Shown here: piece by piece, positions 54,827-63,821 of the stretch
Numbering within the stretch: position 1 is the first letter of the stretch
How the letters are laid out: each line of letters begins with the position of its first letter
NCBI RefSeq assembly: GCF_001953885.1
Contig: NZ_MQUS01000027.1
Location: 62,001-126,000, forward strand
Direction: 5' to 3'
Length of the DNA: 64,000 nucleotides
From: Streptomyces sp. IMTB 2501
GTDB taxonomy: Bacteria > Actinomycetota > Actinomycetes > Streptomycetales > Streptomycetaceae
Made by a program: the position numbers and the translations under genes
The notes under the pieces: model-generated
Seen by the model: the letters and a program-made list of their open reading frames with translations, nothing else
The model's database searches: none
What the model was told of the DNA's origin: nothing

Positions 54827-55462
54827 TCACACCTCGGTGGAGGCCCCCGGGGCCAGCCGCTGGTGGTCCGTGCCGCCGAGGGCGCCGATCTGGCGGTCGT
54901 AGATCGGGCGGGCGAGGTCGGTGAGCAGGGCGTCGTGGACGTCGTAGGCGCGCTGCGGCTTCACCTCCCGGACGTAGTCGATGACCTCGGAGATCTTGTT
55001 CCATGGGGCCATCACCGGGAGCATCAGCGTCTCCACCGGCCGGCCGGGGACGGTGAGGGCGTCGCCGGGGTGGAAGACCCGGCCGCCGTCGATCAGATAG
55101 CCGACGTTGGTGATGCGCGGGATGTCCGGGTGGATCACCGCGTGCAACTCGCCGTGCACCTGCACGTCGAAGCCGGCCGCGGTGAAGGTGTCGCCGTGGC
55201 CGACGGTGTGCACCCGGCCCGGGAAGGCCGCCGTGATCCGGTCGGCGACGGACTTCAGCGTCCAGATCCGAGCCGTCGGGTTGTTCTCCATGGCGGCCCG
55301 GAGCCGGAACTCGTCGAAGTGGTCCGGGTGCTCGTGCGTGATCAGGATGGCGTCCGCGCCGAGCGCGGCGTCCTCCTCGCTGAACCCTCCGGGGTCGATG
55401 ACGAGGGTCTGCCCGTCCTTTTCGAGGCGGACGCAGGCATGGGACTTCTTCGTGAGCTTCAT
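54827..55462 (-). CDS. Metallo-beta-lactamase-fold hydrolase (UPF0173-like)
   Basis: A 211-residue protein. The metal motif is THEHPDHFDEF (HxHxDH) near residue 41, with GHGDTF, HAVIHPDIP, FHPGDAL and a terminal YDVHDALL histidine. The simple N-terminus MKLTKKSHACVRLEKDGQTLVIDPG is typical of UPF0173-type hydrolases whose substrates are unknown. ATG 55462 lies 35 bp after the pcaL stop on the same strand. Confidence 0.88.
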   Translation of the reverse strand: MKLTKKSHACVRLEKDGQTLVIDPGGFSEEDAALGADAILITHEHPDHFDEFRLRAAMENNPTARIWTLKSVADRITAAFPGRVHTVGHGDTFTAAGFDVQVHGELHAVIHPDIPRITNVGYLIDGGRVFHPGDALTVPGRPVETLMLPVMAPWNKISEVIDYVREVKPQRAYDVHDALLTDLARPIYDRQIGALGGTDHQRLAPGASTEV

Positions 55463-55497
55463 GCCGCACCATCCTGCCGCGCGCGGCGGCACGCCGC

Positions 55498-56787
55498 TCA
55501 CTCGGCGGGCGTGGTCTCCTCCTGGATGACCTGCCGGGCCACCCGGAACGCGCTGCGCGCGGCCGGCACCCCGCAGTACACGGCCGCCTGCAGCAGCACT
55601 TCCTTGATCTCGTCCGGGGTGAGCCCGTTGCGCAGAGCGGCCCGGGTGTGCAGGGCCAGTTCCTCCAGATGGCCGCCCGCGACCAGCGCGGTCAGCGTGA
55701 TGCAGCTGCGGGTACGGCGGTCCAGGCCCGGCCGGTCCCAGACGTCGCCCCAGGCGTAGCGGGTGATGAACTCCTGGAAGTCCCCGGAGAACCCGTCGGA
55801 CTGCGCCAGCTCCCCGTCCACGTACGCGTCGCCCAGTACCTCCCGGCGGATCTTGAGCCCGGTCTCGTACCGGTCGGTTCGCACGGCCGGCTGGGCCGGT
55901 TCGGCGACCGGAGCTATCTCGGCGCGAGGCACGGGGGCGGGCGCCGCCGCGGGGACCGGCAGCACCGCCGCCGTCGGCAGGACGGTCTGGCCGGTGTCGT
56001 AGGGCTGCTGCCAGGCGGTGGAGAAGTGGTGCACCAGGAGGTCGCCGACGGCCGCCGGCTGCTCGACCGGGACCAGGTGGGAGGCGCCGGGGACGACCGC
56101 GAGCCGCGCGTCCGGTATGCCCGCGACCAGGGTGCGGGCCTCGGCGGGCCCGGTGACCTGGTCGTCGGAGCCGACGAGCACGAGCGTCGGCGCGCCGACC
56201 CGGCCCAGCTCGGCACGTACGTCGAAGGCGGCGAGCGCCTCGCACGCGGCGATGTAGCAGCCCGGGTCGGTGGTGCGGACCATCTGCACCGCCCACTCGG
56301 TGATCGCCGGCTGGGCCGCGGCGAACCCGCCGGTGAACCAGCGGTCCGGCGCGGTCCGGGCGATCGGGTCGAGGCCATTGGTGCGGACGATGACCCCGCG
56401 CTGCCGGAACTCGTCGGCGGTACCGAACCGGGGCGAGGTGGCGACCAGCGCCAGCGAGGCGAGCCGCTCGGGGTGGCGCAGCGCCAGCTCGATGCCGATC
56501 GCGCCGCCCAGCGCGCAGCCCGCGTAGCCGAACCGCTGCACGCCGAGCGAGTCCAGTGTGGCCAGCAGCCGGGTGGTCAGCTCGGCGACGGCACCGGCCG
56601 GGTGGGCGGGGGCGCCGCCGTGGCCGGGCAGGTCGAACCGGAAGACCCGCCAGTGCTTGGTCAGCTCCGGGACCTGGCGGTCCCACATGTGCCATGTGGT
56701 ACCCAGTGAGGGACCCAGGATCAGGACGGGGGCGTCTTCTGGCCCGTCAAAGCGGTATTGCAGGGTGTTCGACGGTGTCTCACTCAC
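55498..56787 (-). CDS. pcaL: PcaL-type fusion: enol-lactonase-like domain plus 4-carboxymuconolactone decarboxylase
   Basis: A 429-residue fusion. Residues 1-265 are an alpha/beta-hydrolase resembling 3-oxoadipate enol-lactonase (GPSLGTTWHMWDRQVPEL, DLPGHG, acid region GSDDQVTGP near 207-214, GASHLVP with His237). Residues 310-425 are carboxymuconolactone decarboxylase (TLTALVAGGHLEELALHTRAALRNG, EIKEVLLQAAVYCGVPAAR in pieces). Together these complete protocatechuate to 3-oxoadipate. The nucleophile elbow reads GCALGG at 90-95: alanine (codon GCG) stands where serine is required, so lactonase activity is doubtful. No other pca gene is within the window. Confidence 0.88.
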   Translation of the reverse strand: MSETPSNTLQYRFDGPEDAPVLILGPSLGTTWHMWDRQVPELTKHWRVFRFDLPGHGGAPAHPAGAVAELTTRLLATLDSLGVQRFGYAGCALGGAIGIELALRHPERLASLALVATSPRFGTADEFRQRGVIVRTNGLDPIARTAPDRWFTGGFAAAQPAITEWAVQMVRTTDPGCYIAACEALAAFDVRAELGRVGAPTLVLVGSDDQVTGPAEARTLVAGIPDARLAVVPGASHLVPVEQPAAVGDLLVHHFSTAWQQPYDTGQTVLPTAAVLPVPAAAPAPVPRAEIAPVAEPAQPAVRTDRYETGLKIRREVLGDAYVDGELAQSDGFSGDFQEFITRYAWGDVWDRPGLDRRTRSCITLTALVAGGHLEELALHTRAALRNGLTPDEIKEVLLQAAVYCGVPAARSAFRVARQVIQEETTPAE

Positions 56788-56807
56788 GCGTCAGACCCTC
56801 TCACGTA

Positions 56808-56945
56808 TCACGACAGCCCCGATGAGCGGGGTCCTGACTGCAGCCGTCTGACCAGGTGGAAGACCTCCCGGGCCGCGTAGCGCTTGAGGCATCGGACGAT
56901 TTCGCGCCGGGTCTTGCCCTCCTTGATCCGGTACGCGGAGCAGCC
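56808..56945 (-). pseudogene. IS110-family transposase C-terminal fragment
   Basis: Reading leftwards, AYRIKEGKTRREIVRCLKRYAAREVFHLVRRLQ ends in a stop 21 bp from the pcaL start. The EGKTRREI-RCLKRY-AREV pattern is the C-terminal helix of IS110-type transposases; everything upstream of it is missing. A closely related 36-bp sequence recurs at 59395. Confidence 0.7.
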
Positions 56946-56988
56946 CTGGTGGGCGGGTCAGGACGGACGGTTCGGTGCGGCGCGGTTG

Positions 56989-57975
56989 TCACGGTGCCTT
57001 CGTGGCCTCGCAGTGCTTCTTGATGAGGGCGTAGGAGCGCACGCGGGCGTCAAGGTCGTAGACAGGTGTGGTCAGCATGAGTTCATCTGCTCCGGTCTCG
57101 GCGGCCAGTTGCGCGAGCCGGCGTACGACGGCCTCGGGCGTCCCGCACGCCTGCTGTGCGCGGAAACCGGCAAGCGCCTGCCGTTCCTCTGCCGTGAAGG
57201 GATGGGCGGCGGCATCCGCGGGCGTGGGGAAGGGAATCTCGCTCAGCCCTTTGAGCAGTCCGGCCTTGACGACGTCCATGGGCCCGGCTCGCCACGCCGC
57301 TTCCCGCTCCGTCTCAGCGCATATCGCCTCCACGCACACCACAACCCGGGGCTGCTCGCACCAGCGGGACGGGATGAACGCCGCACGGTAGCGCTCCAGC
57401 ACCGTGAAGGTGTTGTCGGGCCGGATGTGGTGTGCGACGGCGATCGGCAGGCCGAGACGCGCGGCGAGGGCGGCACCTGCGGTACTGGAGCACAGCAGCC
57501 ATGGCTCCGGCAGCGGGCCGAGTGCCACTTCGTCGACCAGAAAGGACAGGATCGCAGCGACGTCGTCGTGGTACTGCGCGTCCGTCGCCGGTCCGGCTCC
57601 GCGGCGCAATTCCCGCGCGGTGGCCTCGTCGAAGGTGCCAGGGCCGCGGCCGATACCCAGGTCGACGCGGTCCGGGTGCAACGCGGCCAGCGTTCCGAAC
57701 TGCTCCGCCAGCGTGATGGGCGCATGGTTGGGCGCCAGCACTCCGCCCGACCCGAGCCGTATGGCTGAGGTCGAGGCCGCCGCATGAGCGATCAGCACCA
57801 CCGGTGGAAACGCGCCGATCGCGGGCGAATGGTGGTGCTCGGCGTACCAGATCCGGTGATACCCGAGTAGTTCGAGCCTGCGAGCGAAGGTGGCGGTGTC
57901 CCGCAGGGTCTCCACGCCACGGGTCCCTGATTCGACCACCGCGACTTCCAGCGCTGAAATCGGCACATCGATCAT
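56989..57975 (-). CDS. Luciferase-like monooxygenase (group 1 type)
   Basis: A 328-residue TIM-barrel flavin or F420 oxidoreductase. MIDVPISALEVA, ELLGYHRIWYAEHHHSPAIG, AASTSAIRLGSGGVLAPNHAPITLAEQFGTLAALHPDRVDLGIGRGPG (in pieces) and CGTPEAVVRRLAQLA mark the TIGR03558-like group. Electron carrier and substrate cannot be told. ATG 57975 gives the usual N-terminus; an upstream GTG at 58029 would add 18 unconserved residues. It sits between transposase fragments, so its local context is not informative. Confidence 0.87.
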   Translation of the reverse strand: MIDVPISALEVAVVESGTRGVETLRDTATFARRLELLGYHRIWYAEHHHSPAIGAFPPVVLIAHAAASTSAIRLGSGGVLAPNHAPITLAEQFGTLAALHPDRVDLGIGRGPGTFDEATARELRRGAGPATDAQYHDDVAAILSFLVDEVALGPLPEPWLLCSSTAGAALAARLGLPIAVAHHIRPDNTFTVLERYRAAFIPSRWCEQPRVVVCVEAICAETEREAAWRAGPMDVVKAGLLKGLSEIPFPTPADAAAHPFTAEERQALAGFRAQQACGTPEAVVRRLAQLAAETGADELMLTTPVYDLDARVRSYALIKKHCEATKAP

Positions 57976-58077
57976 GCCGTCAGCATAGGGATCGGTGTGC
58001 GCCTCAGGTGCGGTGGTCCGCGCCGCCACGGTGCTCGGGCCGGTGGGTGAGGTCTGTGCGCCAGTTGCCTCCGGTCC

Positions 58078-58165
58078 GCGATCGCCATACTGGTCGACCG
58101 CATCAGTCGCTACGTCCGCCTCGTCCCACTGCCCGACAGGCGCGGCGCCGAAGCCGTCCGTGGAC
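58078..58165 (+). pseudogene. IS30-like transposase fragment
   Basis: Codons from about 58084 read AILVDRISRYVRLVPLPDRRGAEAVR, similar to the TLVER-TRF-LV-LP strand of the IS30 DDE core. No start or continuation exists. It is a small scrap inside a 290-bp gap that holds nothing else recognisable. Confidence 0.5.
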
Positions 58166-58262
58166 CACCTGTGATCACCGAAGCCACCAGAACGAGAGGC
58201 GGCGCGGGGCGTGCCGAGAACGGAGGCGACACTGCGAGGGAGCCCCGCCTCGCTCCGACATG

Positions 58263-58733
58263 CTAGTAGGAACTGGTCCGGTAACGGCTGCGAAATTCTG
58301 CCAGCAGCTCATCGGTCACTTCGGCCCCGGAATTCACCGCGGCATGGACATCACGGAAGTAGTTTTCGTAGCCGGCAGGGGTGTACAGGCACAGGGCGCG
58401 TACCGGAGTCGAGCCCGCGTTGCGGAAGCCATGCGGGGTGCCGCGGGTCGCGGCGAGCAGGTGCCCGGAGCCGACCGCTACCTCGCCGTCCCCGGTGTGG
58501 AGGGTCAACTCCCCTTCGAGGACGTAGAAGTACTCGTCGTGTCCATCGTGGACGTGCGGTCTGGCGCCGACCACTCCGGGGGCCAGACCGAACTCCTCGA
58601 AGGCGAAGCGTCCGCCCGTGTGCCTGCCGGTGAGCCGGAAGAAGTGAGCGACACCGGCAACGTCTATGAGCTCACCGTCCTGAGGGCGTCGCAGCAGTGG
58701 ACGAGCGGGATTCCGGGACTGGTCGTCGGTCAT
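58263..58733 (-). CDS. Cupin-domain protein
   Basis: A 156-residue single-domain cupin. HVHDGHDEYFYVLEGELTL is cupin motif 1 with two histidines and a glutamate as metal ligands; GTPHGFRNAGSTPVRALCL is motif 2 with the last histidine. Such proteins may be dioxygenases, isomerases or sensors. ATG 58733 is followed directly by a basic, proline-containing leader. Neighbours on both sides are IS debris, so no pathway can be proposed. Confidence 0.85.
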   Translation of the reverse strand: MTDDQSRNPARPLLRRPQDGELIDVAGVAHFFRLTGRHTGGRFAFEEFGLAPGVVGARPHVHDGHDEYFYVLEGELTLHTGDGEVAVGSGHLLAATRGTPHGFRNAGSTPVRALCLYTPAGYENYFRDVHAAVNSGAEVTDELLAEFRSRYRTSSY

Positions 58734-59394
58734 GAGGGCATTGTGGCCCAGGCGCTGTCTGCTCAGCCGGCGGTCCGGCGGTGGATGGGGTCATCGGGCG
58801 GGTACCGACCGTCCTCCTTTGCCTTGTTCGTGGCAGAGGCCGGACTGCTCGTGCTCGCTGTCACTGCGCCCCGGCAACGGCCGGTGACCAGTGGCGTGCC
58901 ACTCGGCTCCTCCGCAGTCGCCACTCCAACACTCCTGCAGCACCCGTGTTCCGCCCAACTCGTAAGTGGTGCCATGCCCCAGCAGCAAGCGCAGCCGAGA
59001 CGGGGTGGCGGCGCCAACGGCTCGAAGCGGTGATGGAGCAAGAATTACTGGTGCCAGGTGTGTTCGAGCATGGTGAGCACGTCGAGGACGAGCGCGAGGC
59101 TGCGGCCGCCCTGTTCCTGGTAGCCGGTCGCTGCACGCCGTAGCCCGCCAGAGTTTGAGTCCCTCCTGCCGGAGTCGGTGGTTGACTCCGCAAGTGACGG
59201 GACCCGGCTGCCGGTTCCTCAATGTTCGGCCCTCGGTGGGGCATGTCCTTGACGCCGGTCTGGGGCCTCGGCGTGTCAGGGGCGGCAATACTCAAACTGG
59301 CCGTCGAACGCGGCACGGCAACGAGGCCGTCCCCCGACACTCACCAGGGAGTCACGGCCCATGGATTGGGCCGCGGCACCGATACTTCCTCGAT
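58734..59394. other. 660-bp region without an intact gene
   Basis: No open frame here has both coding composition and a recognisable start. On the minus strand, codons ending at 59045 read GGLRRAATGYQEQGGRSL followed by ALVLDVLTMLEHTWHQ and stop, which looks like the tail of a lost protein, but I do not know the family. The rest appears to be noncoding or eroded. Confidence 0.4.
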
Positions 59395-59885
59395 GAGGCA
59401 TCGGACGATGTCGCGTCGGGTCTTGCCCTTTTCGCTGCGGCGTTCGTAATAGTCCTGGGTGCGCGGGTCGACACGCAGGCGAGTCCGCACGATCCGGTGC
59501 AGGGCGGCGTTGGCCTGCCGGTCGCCGCCACGATTGAGGCGGCGGTATTGCCGACTGCCCGAGGAACGCTCGACAGGACTGACCCCGCACAGCGCAGCGA
59601 ACGACGCCTCATTGCCCAGGCGTTCCGGGTTGTCCGGCTGGCCGATCCGGTGAGCCGGCAGACCCAGCGTGATCCGAGTCGCCTGCAGCACCGACTCCTC
59701 GCCGCCCTCCTCGTGACCGCTCGCGTCGGTGAACCGCGCGCAGGTCCGGAAGAGTTCGGCATTGCCCAGTCCGGCCAGTTCTTCCCGCAAGGCGGGGTCA
59801 GCAGTGACGAGGACGGACTTGAGCTGGTTGATGGCCTGGGTGCGGGCTTTGACGGCCGACGCCTTCGCAAGCTTCCGGAGCTTCT
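59395..59885 (-). pseudogene. IS110-family transposase remnant with internal deletion
   Basis: Reading leftwards from 59885: KLAKASAVKARTQAINQLKSVLVTADPALREELAGLGNAE, then FTDAS, LQATRITLGLPAHRI, then a jump to PDNPERLGNEASFAALCGVSPVERSSGSRQ, LNRGGDRQANAALHRIV, RVDPRTQDYYERRSEKGKTRRDIVRCL. The segment normally lying between the coiled-coil and the GVGPD helix-hairpin-helix is missing, the DEDD N-terminal domain is gone, and similarity ends at RCL where a different sequence begins. Clearly inactive. Confidence 0.85.
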
Positions 59886-60073
59886 ACGCCTCACCGCTCG
59901 AAGCCGGCCACGGCTCCGGTCAGGAGCAGAGTCACCAACCGTGTGAGCCGGGGGCGAACTCGGAGGCCGCCTCGCCGCATGGGGCTGCCCACCATGAGCG
60001 TCCCGTCCGACAGGCCCGGGACGGCCGGATACAGTGCGCGCGACGGCAGCCCGGTTGCCCAAGGAGGGGAAGC

Positions 60074-61294
60074 GTGACCGACACCAGCGAAACCCGATCC
60101 GCCGACAGTGCAGCGCACGCGACTCAGCAGAGCCGACTGCACCGTCTGATGCGCTACCTCCCCCTGATCGCCCCCGTCCTGCTGTGGACCGTGCCCTGCT
60201 GGCTGCTGCTGCACACCGGCCAGCACTGGCCGCTCCCTGTCACGCTCGCCGGCACCGCGCTGTTCGCCCTCGGCCTGATCGGTATGCCGCTCGCGATGGT
60301 GCGCGGCCACGGCCGACGCCAGCAGGACTGGGCGGCGATCGTCGGAGACACCCTCCTGGGCACCATCTGGACCCTGTTCGCCTGGTCCGTCGTGCTCGGC
60401 GTCCCGCTGCGGCTCGCCCTGACCGTGACCGGCGTCGGCGACGGCCAGGACCGGGCCCGGATCGTCACCTGGGCGGTCCTCGGCTCAGCCAGCGTGCTGC
60501 TCACCTGGGGGTACGCCGAGGCCCGACGGGTACCACGGATACGCCGTCTGGACGTGCAACTTCCGCGCCTGGGGGCCGGGTTGGACGGCACGCGCGTCGT
60601 CCTCATCACCGACACCCACTACGGCCCGCTCGACCGCGCCCGCTGGTCGGCGCGGGTCTGCGAGACGGTCAACACGCTGAAGGCCGACCTGGTCTGCCAC
60701 ACCGGAGACATCGCGGACGGCACGGCCGAACGCCGCCGCGCCCAGGCCGCCCCACTCGGCACCGTGCAGGCCACCCGGGCCCGGGTCTACGTCACCGGCA
60801 ACCACGAGTACTACAGCGAGGCCCAGGGCTGGGTCGACCTGATGGACGAGCTGGGCTGGGAGCCGCTGCGCAACCGTCATCTGCTGCTCGAACGCGGTGG
60901 CGACACCCTCGTGGTCGCCGGCGTGGATGACGTCACGGCCGAGTCCTCCGGCCTCGCCGGCCACGGCGCCCACCTCGCCGGAGCCCTGCACGGTACCGAC
61001 CCCGACCACCCTGTCCTGCTCCTGGCCCACCAGCCCAAGTTCGTCGGCCGGGCGGCAGCAGGCGGCGTCGACCTCCAGCTCTCCGGCCACACCCACGGCG
61101 GCCAGATCTGGCCCTTCCACCACCTGGTCCGGATCGACCAGCCCGCCCTCGCCGGCCTCAGCCGCCACGGCACCCGCACCCTCCTCTACACCAGCCGTGG
61201 CACCGGCTTCTGGGGCCCTCCCTTCCGCGTCTTCGCCCCGAGCGAGATCACCCTGCTCGTACTCCGCTCCCCGCAACGGCTCCCGACGCCGTAG
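60074..61294 (+). CDS. Membrane-anchored metallophosphoesterase (YkuE/YaeI-like)
   Basis: A 406-residue protein with four or five N-terminal transmembrane segments (about 25-155) and a calcineurin-like domain. Metal motifs: LITDTHYGPL, CHTGDIADG, YVTGNHEYY, LLLAHQPKF and LSGHTHGGQ are complete. The terminal YTSRGTGFWGPPFRVFAPSEIT is typical of the group, which acts on lipid-linked phosphates such as UDP-diacylglucosamine-like or undecaprenyl substrates. GTG 60074 has GGAGGGG a few bases upstream. It is the best-preserved gene in the decayed right end. Confidence 0.9.
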   Translation: MTDTSETRSADSAAHATQQSRLHRLMRYLPLIAPVLLWTVPCWLLLHTGQHWPLPVTLAGTALFALGLIGMPLAMVRGHGRRQQDWAAIVGDTLLGTIWTLFAWSVVLGVPLRLALTVTGVGDGQDRARIVTWAVLGSASVLLTWGYAEARRVPRIRRLDVQLPRLGAGLDGTRVVLITDTHYGPLDRARWSARVCETVNTLKADLVCHTGDIADGTAERRRAQAAPLGTVQATRARVYVTGNHEYYSEAQGWVDLMDELGWEPLRNRHLLLERGGDTLVVAGVDDVTAESSGLAGHGAHLAGALHGTDPDHPVLLLAHQPKFVGRAAAGGVDLQLSGHTHGGQIWPFHHLVRIDQPALAGLSRHGTRTLLYTSRGTGFWGPPFRVFAPSEITLLVLRSPQRLPTP

Positions 61295-61299
61295 CGCTG

Positions 61300-61640
61300 G
61301 GCGGGCCGGCGGTTCCGCCTGGAGATGCTGCAGTGTGCCGGCACCCCGAAGACGGGCTACGCGTCCTGCAACGCCCTGCGCGTCACCAGCGGCACCACCG
61401 CCTTCCAGGAAGAGCAGGCGGCGAAGAAGGCCATCGCGCCGCAGACCGTCCGGCCGAACGCCGCCGCGGACTCCCCGACCGGCTACGGCCTCAGCGACCT
61501 GCAGTCGGCCTACGGCCTGACCCCCGCCTCCTCCGCCAGCGGCTCCGGCAGGACCTTCGCCATCGTCGACGCCTACGACGACCCGAACGCCGGGTCGGAC
61601 CTGGCCAACACCCACGACGGGCGGGCTCTGATGCCCCTGT
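61300..61640 (+). pseudogene. Sedolisin/S53-type secreted protease, N-terminal remnant
   Basis: Reads CAGTPKTGYASCNALRVTSG, SPTGYGLSDLQSAYGLTPASS, GSGRTFAIVDAYDDPNAGSDLA, the junction of propeptide and catalytic domain in Streptomyces secreted S53/S8-type proteases. After SDLA the sequence loses all similarity and no catalytic residues follow; the signal peptide is also absent. A short ORF runs on to 61738 but its end is not protease. Confidence 0.75.
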
Positions 61641-61826
61641 CCGGAGCCTCCCGCCGATCCGCTCCACCGCGGGCCGCACCGGCGCCGGCCGGCCAAGCTC
61701 CACGGGTCAAGGGCTGTGACTACTTCCACTTGCGCTGATGGCCGCACTGGCAAGGCATCACCCCCTGCAGCACAGCGCTGACGGTGGACTGTGGTCACTT
61801 CGTCTCGCAGATCAGGGTTGTGTGAA

Positions 61827-62021
61827 CTACGCAATTACGCGGCCGACCTCGATCCTGTGTGGAACGAGCCGAGGTATACGCATTTCGATGGCCCTGGGAG
61901 TGCCGGAGACGAGTGAGGCGCCGGGAGAGGCCGATGGCGCAGGCGATTCCCCCGCCAGGGCAGAGACGACGGCACACACGGAGCGCGAGGCGTCCAGCGG
62001 CTCCTGCATGCCGACCACCAT
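61827..62021 (-). pseudogene. Possible regulator C-terminal scrap
   Basis: A 64-codon leftward frame with partly coding composition: MQEPLDASRSVCAVVSALAGES, SGTPRAIEMRIPRLV, EIGRVIA-like ending. It vaguely resembles the effector-domain end of IclR-type regulators but I cannot confirm it. The remaining sequence of 61640-62057 shows nothing else. Confidence 0.25.
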
Positions 62022-62057
62022 GCAGGCGAAGCCGGTGCCCTGCGAACCGGCACCGCG

Positions 62058-62546
62058 TCATTCCGAAGGAACGCGAAACTCGAATTCGGGACGGTCCCAC
62101 GGCATGGCGGGCGGGTTCGCGAGCGCGGTCCCGGTCCGCACCGCACCGACGCGGTGGTAGAAGTCCTCGGCGGGAAGATGCGACACGACCTTGACACGGT
62201 CGAGCCCGGCAGCACGGGCCTCGGACTGCATGTGCGCGACGAGCAGCCGTCCGATACCACGTCCTTGCGCTTCGTCGGCGACGAACAGCAGGTCCAGCTC
62301 CGGTGGAGCGAGGACGAGCGAGTAGAACCCGACGACCCGGCCTCCATACTCGTCGGCGCCGACGGCTACGAAGGCGCGGTGGGCTTCGATGTAATCAGGA
62401 CCGACCCGGTAGCCCGCCACTGCGGCTTGGTACTTACCCTCGTAGGCGCCTGAGCCACGCACGAGCCGCGTGAGCCGTTTGGCATCCCGCGCGACCGCCC
62501 TCCGTATCGTGATCGGCTGGCTGATCGGAGAAGTGCGTGAACTCAT
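62058..62546 (-). CDS. GNAT-family N-acetyltransferase
   Basis: A 162-residue acetyltransferase. ITIRRAVARDAKRLTRLVRGSGAY begins the fold, LDLLFVADEAQGRGIGRLLVAHM contains the acetyl-CoA pyrophosphate loop (QGRGIG), and AEDFYHRVGAVRTG the last strand. The ending DRPEFEFRVPSE is typical of antibiotic- or amine-modifying GNATs. ATG 62546 is chosen because upstream codons (to 62663) are unconserved; no Shine-Dalgarno is visible, while AATACT lies 8 bp before it, so a leaderless message is possible. Substrate unknown. Confidence 0.85.
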   Translation of the reverse strand: MSSRTSPISQPITIRRAVARDAKRLTRLVRGSGAYEGKYQAAVAGYRVGPDYIEAHRAFVAVGADEYGGRVVGFYSLVLAPPELDLLFVADEAQGRGIGRLLVAHMQSEARAAGLDRVKVVSHLPAEDFYHRVGAVRTGTALANPPAMPWDRPEFEFRVPSE

Positions 62547-62702
62547 CGGGAGAGTATTTCGCACCGGGGAGTGCCTTCCTGCGGCGGGTCGGCTGCCCGG
62601 GCAGGCGTTCCCCATGGACGCTGCCCTTGCACAAGGCCCTGACCTGGACATACGCGCCCCCACTGAAACCAGCTGGACGCCCCTGGACGCCTTTTACGAC
62701 AT

Positions 62703-62776
62703 GTGCCATGTGGTACCCAGTGAGGGACCCAAGATCAGGACGGGGGCGTCTTCTCGCCCGTCGAATCGGTACTGCT
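62703..62776 (-). pseudogene. Duplicated 5' fragment of pcaL
   Basis: Reading leftwards: QQYRFDGREDAPVLILGP and SLGTTWHMS then stop, almost identical to residues 10-35 of the intact PcaL at 56787. At DNA level about 70 bp match with only a handful of differences. It is a stray copy 6 kb from the original. Confidence 0.85.
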
Positions 62777-62809
62777 GTCCCACGATGCGGCGGCGGCGCG
62801 AAGATCCTC

Positions 62810-63315
62810 ATCGTCTGGCTTCACCTGCCGTTTCTCGCTCCGTCGCGGAACTTTCGGCCCGGTGGCGGACGCCCCGGATCAGCGCCGGGGTGAGGCCTAT
62901 GGCGACGGTCAGGGGCACTGCGGCTGCGGCTGCGGTCGGGGCGATGCCCTGGGCAGGCGAGCATATGGGCTTCGGTCTCGGCGTCGGGGCGCTCGGGGTA
63001 GGCCGCCGGGAAGAGCGTGCCGTGCTGCGGTATCCGGTGGTCGAGTTGGGGCGGTGCCACGAAGAGCGCTCGGGCACGCGTCGCGTCGTGCGCGGCCGCC
63101 TCAGGGCCGGGCTGCCGTGCTGCGCCGGTACGGCGACGAGGATCGCCCGCGCCCGCCCGCACAACGGCGCGGATGCCGCCCCTTCTGCACGGGCGGGGCC
63201 GAACTCCAGCCGCTTGCCGACGGCCCGGCTCGTGCGGTCGACGCCCGATCCGAGCACGGCGACGGTCACACCGGACCCGGTGCCGGGCTTCCAGACGGAC
63301 TCGGCGTTCATCGGC
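62810..63315 (-). pseudogene. Mycosin-like subtilase remnant
   Basis: Reading leftwards: NAESVWKPGTGSGVTVAVLGSGVDRTS matches the start of a mycosin (S8) catalytic domain, but the catalytic aspartate is glycine (VLGSGVD for VLDSGVD). Later pieces in shifting frames, ALFVAPPQLDHRIPQHGTLF and CSPAQGIAPTAAAAAVPLTVA, resemble the C-terminal transmembrane tail. The region with the catalytic histidine and serine is deleted. Confidence 0.65.
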
Positions 63316-63367
63316 GCCGAGGCGGTGTCCGGAGAGACCTGGCCCAAGGGCGGCCGCACACACCCCG

Positions 63368-63786
63368 CATGGCCGCGATGCTGAACGAGCTGATCGCGCG
63401 CAAAGGCCGGTGGCCGCCGACAACCTGCTCACCCCGCTCATCGCCGCCCGCGACGTGGAGACCGGCGCGCGGCTCGGCGAGCTTGAACTCGTCGGCATCG
63501 CGCTCCTGGTGCCCCGTTCCCCCGCTCTCCACAGCTCCACCGCAGGCTCCCTTCGGCCTCAGGCGCCCGACGCGGCGCGAGCATCTGTCCTTCGGCCACG
63601 GACCGCACTACCGCATCGGTGCGGAACTGGCACGGCTGGATGCGCGTATCGGCCCTGCCGACGCTGTTCGACCGGTTCCCCGAGGTGCACCTGGGCGTGC
63701 CGGCCGACCAACTGCGGCCCGCCGGCTCCTTCATCGCCAACGCCCGCCGAAGCATCCCCGCCCGGCCCTCGCCTTCCCCGGGCTGA
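63368..63786 (+). pseudogene. Cytochrome P450 C-terminal remnant
   Basis: Pieces of a CYP105-like P450 lie in order but in different frames: MLNELIARKGR, ADNLLTPLIAARD, LGELELVGIALLV, then after a deletion of roughly 90 codons EHLSFGHGPHYRIGAELARLDARI, then TLFDRFPEVHLGVPADQLRPAG and SFIAN to a stop. The heme-binding cysteine of FGHGPHYC is arginine (CGC at 63612-63614). The I-helix oxygen-binding part and K-helix ExxR are missing. Definitely inactive. Confidence 0.85.
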
Positions 63787-63821
63787 GCCCTGCTGTCTGG
63801 CTGTCTGGCTGTCCGTGGAGT

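Noticed and set aside
61828..61840. A third match to the rodA array, TACGCAATTACGC.
   Set aside because: It coincides with the ending G-R-V-I-A-stop of a degraded leftward frame and precedes no gene, so it is more simply a chance match.
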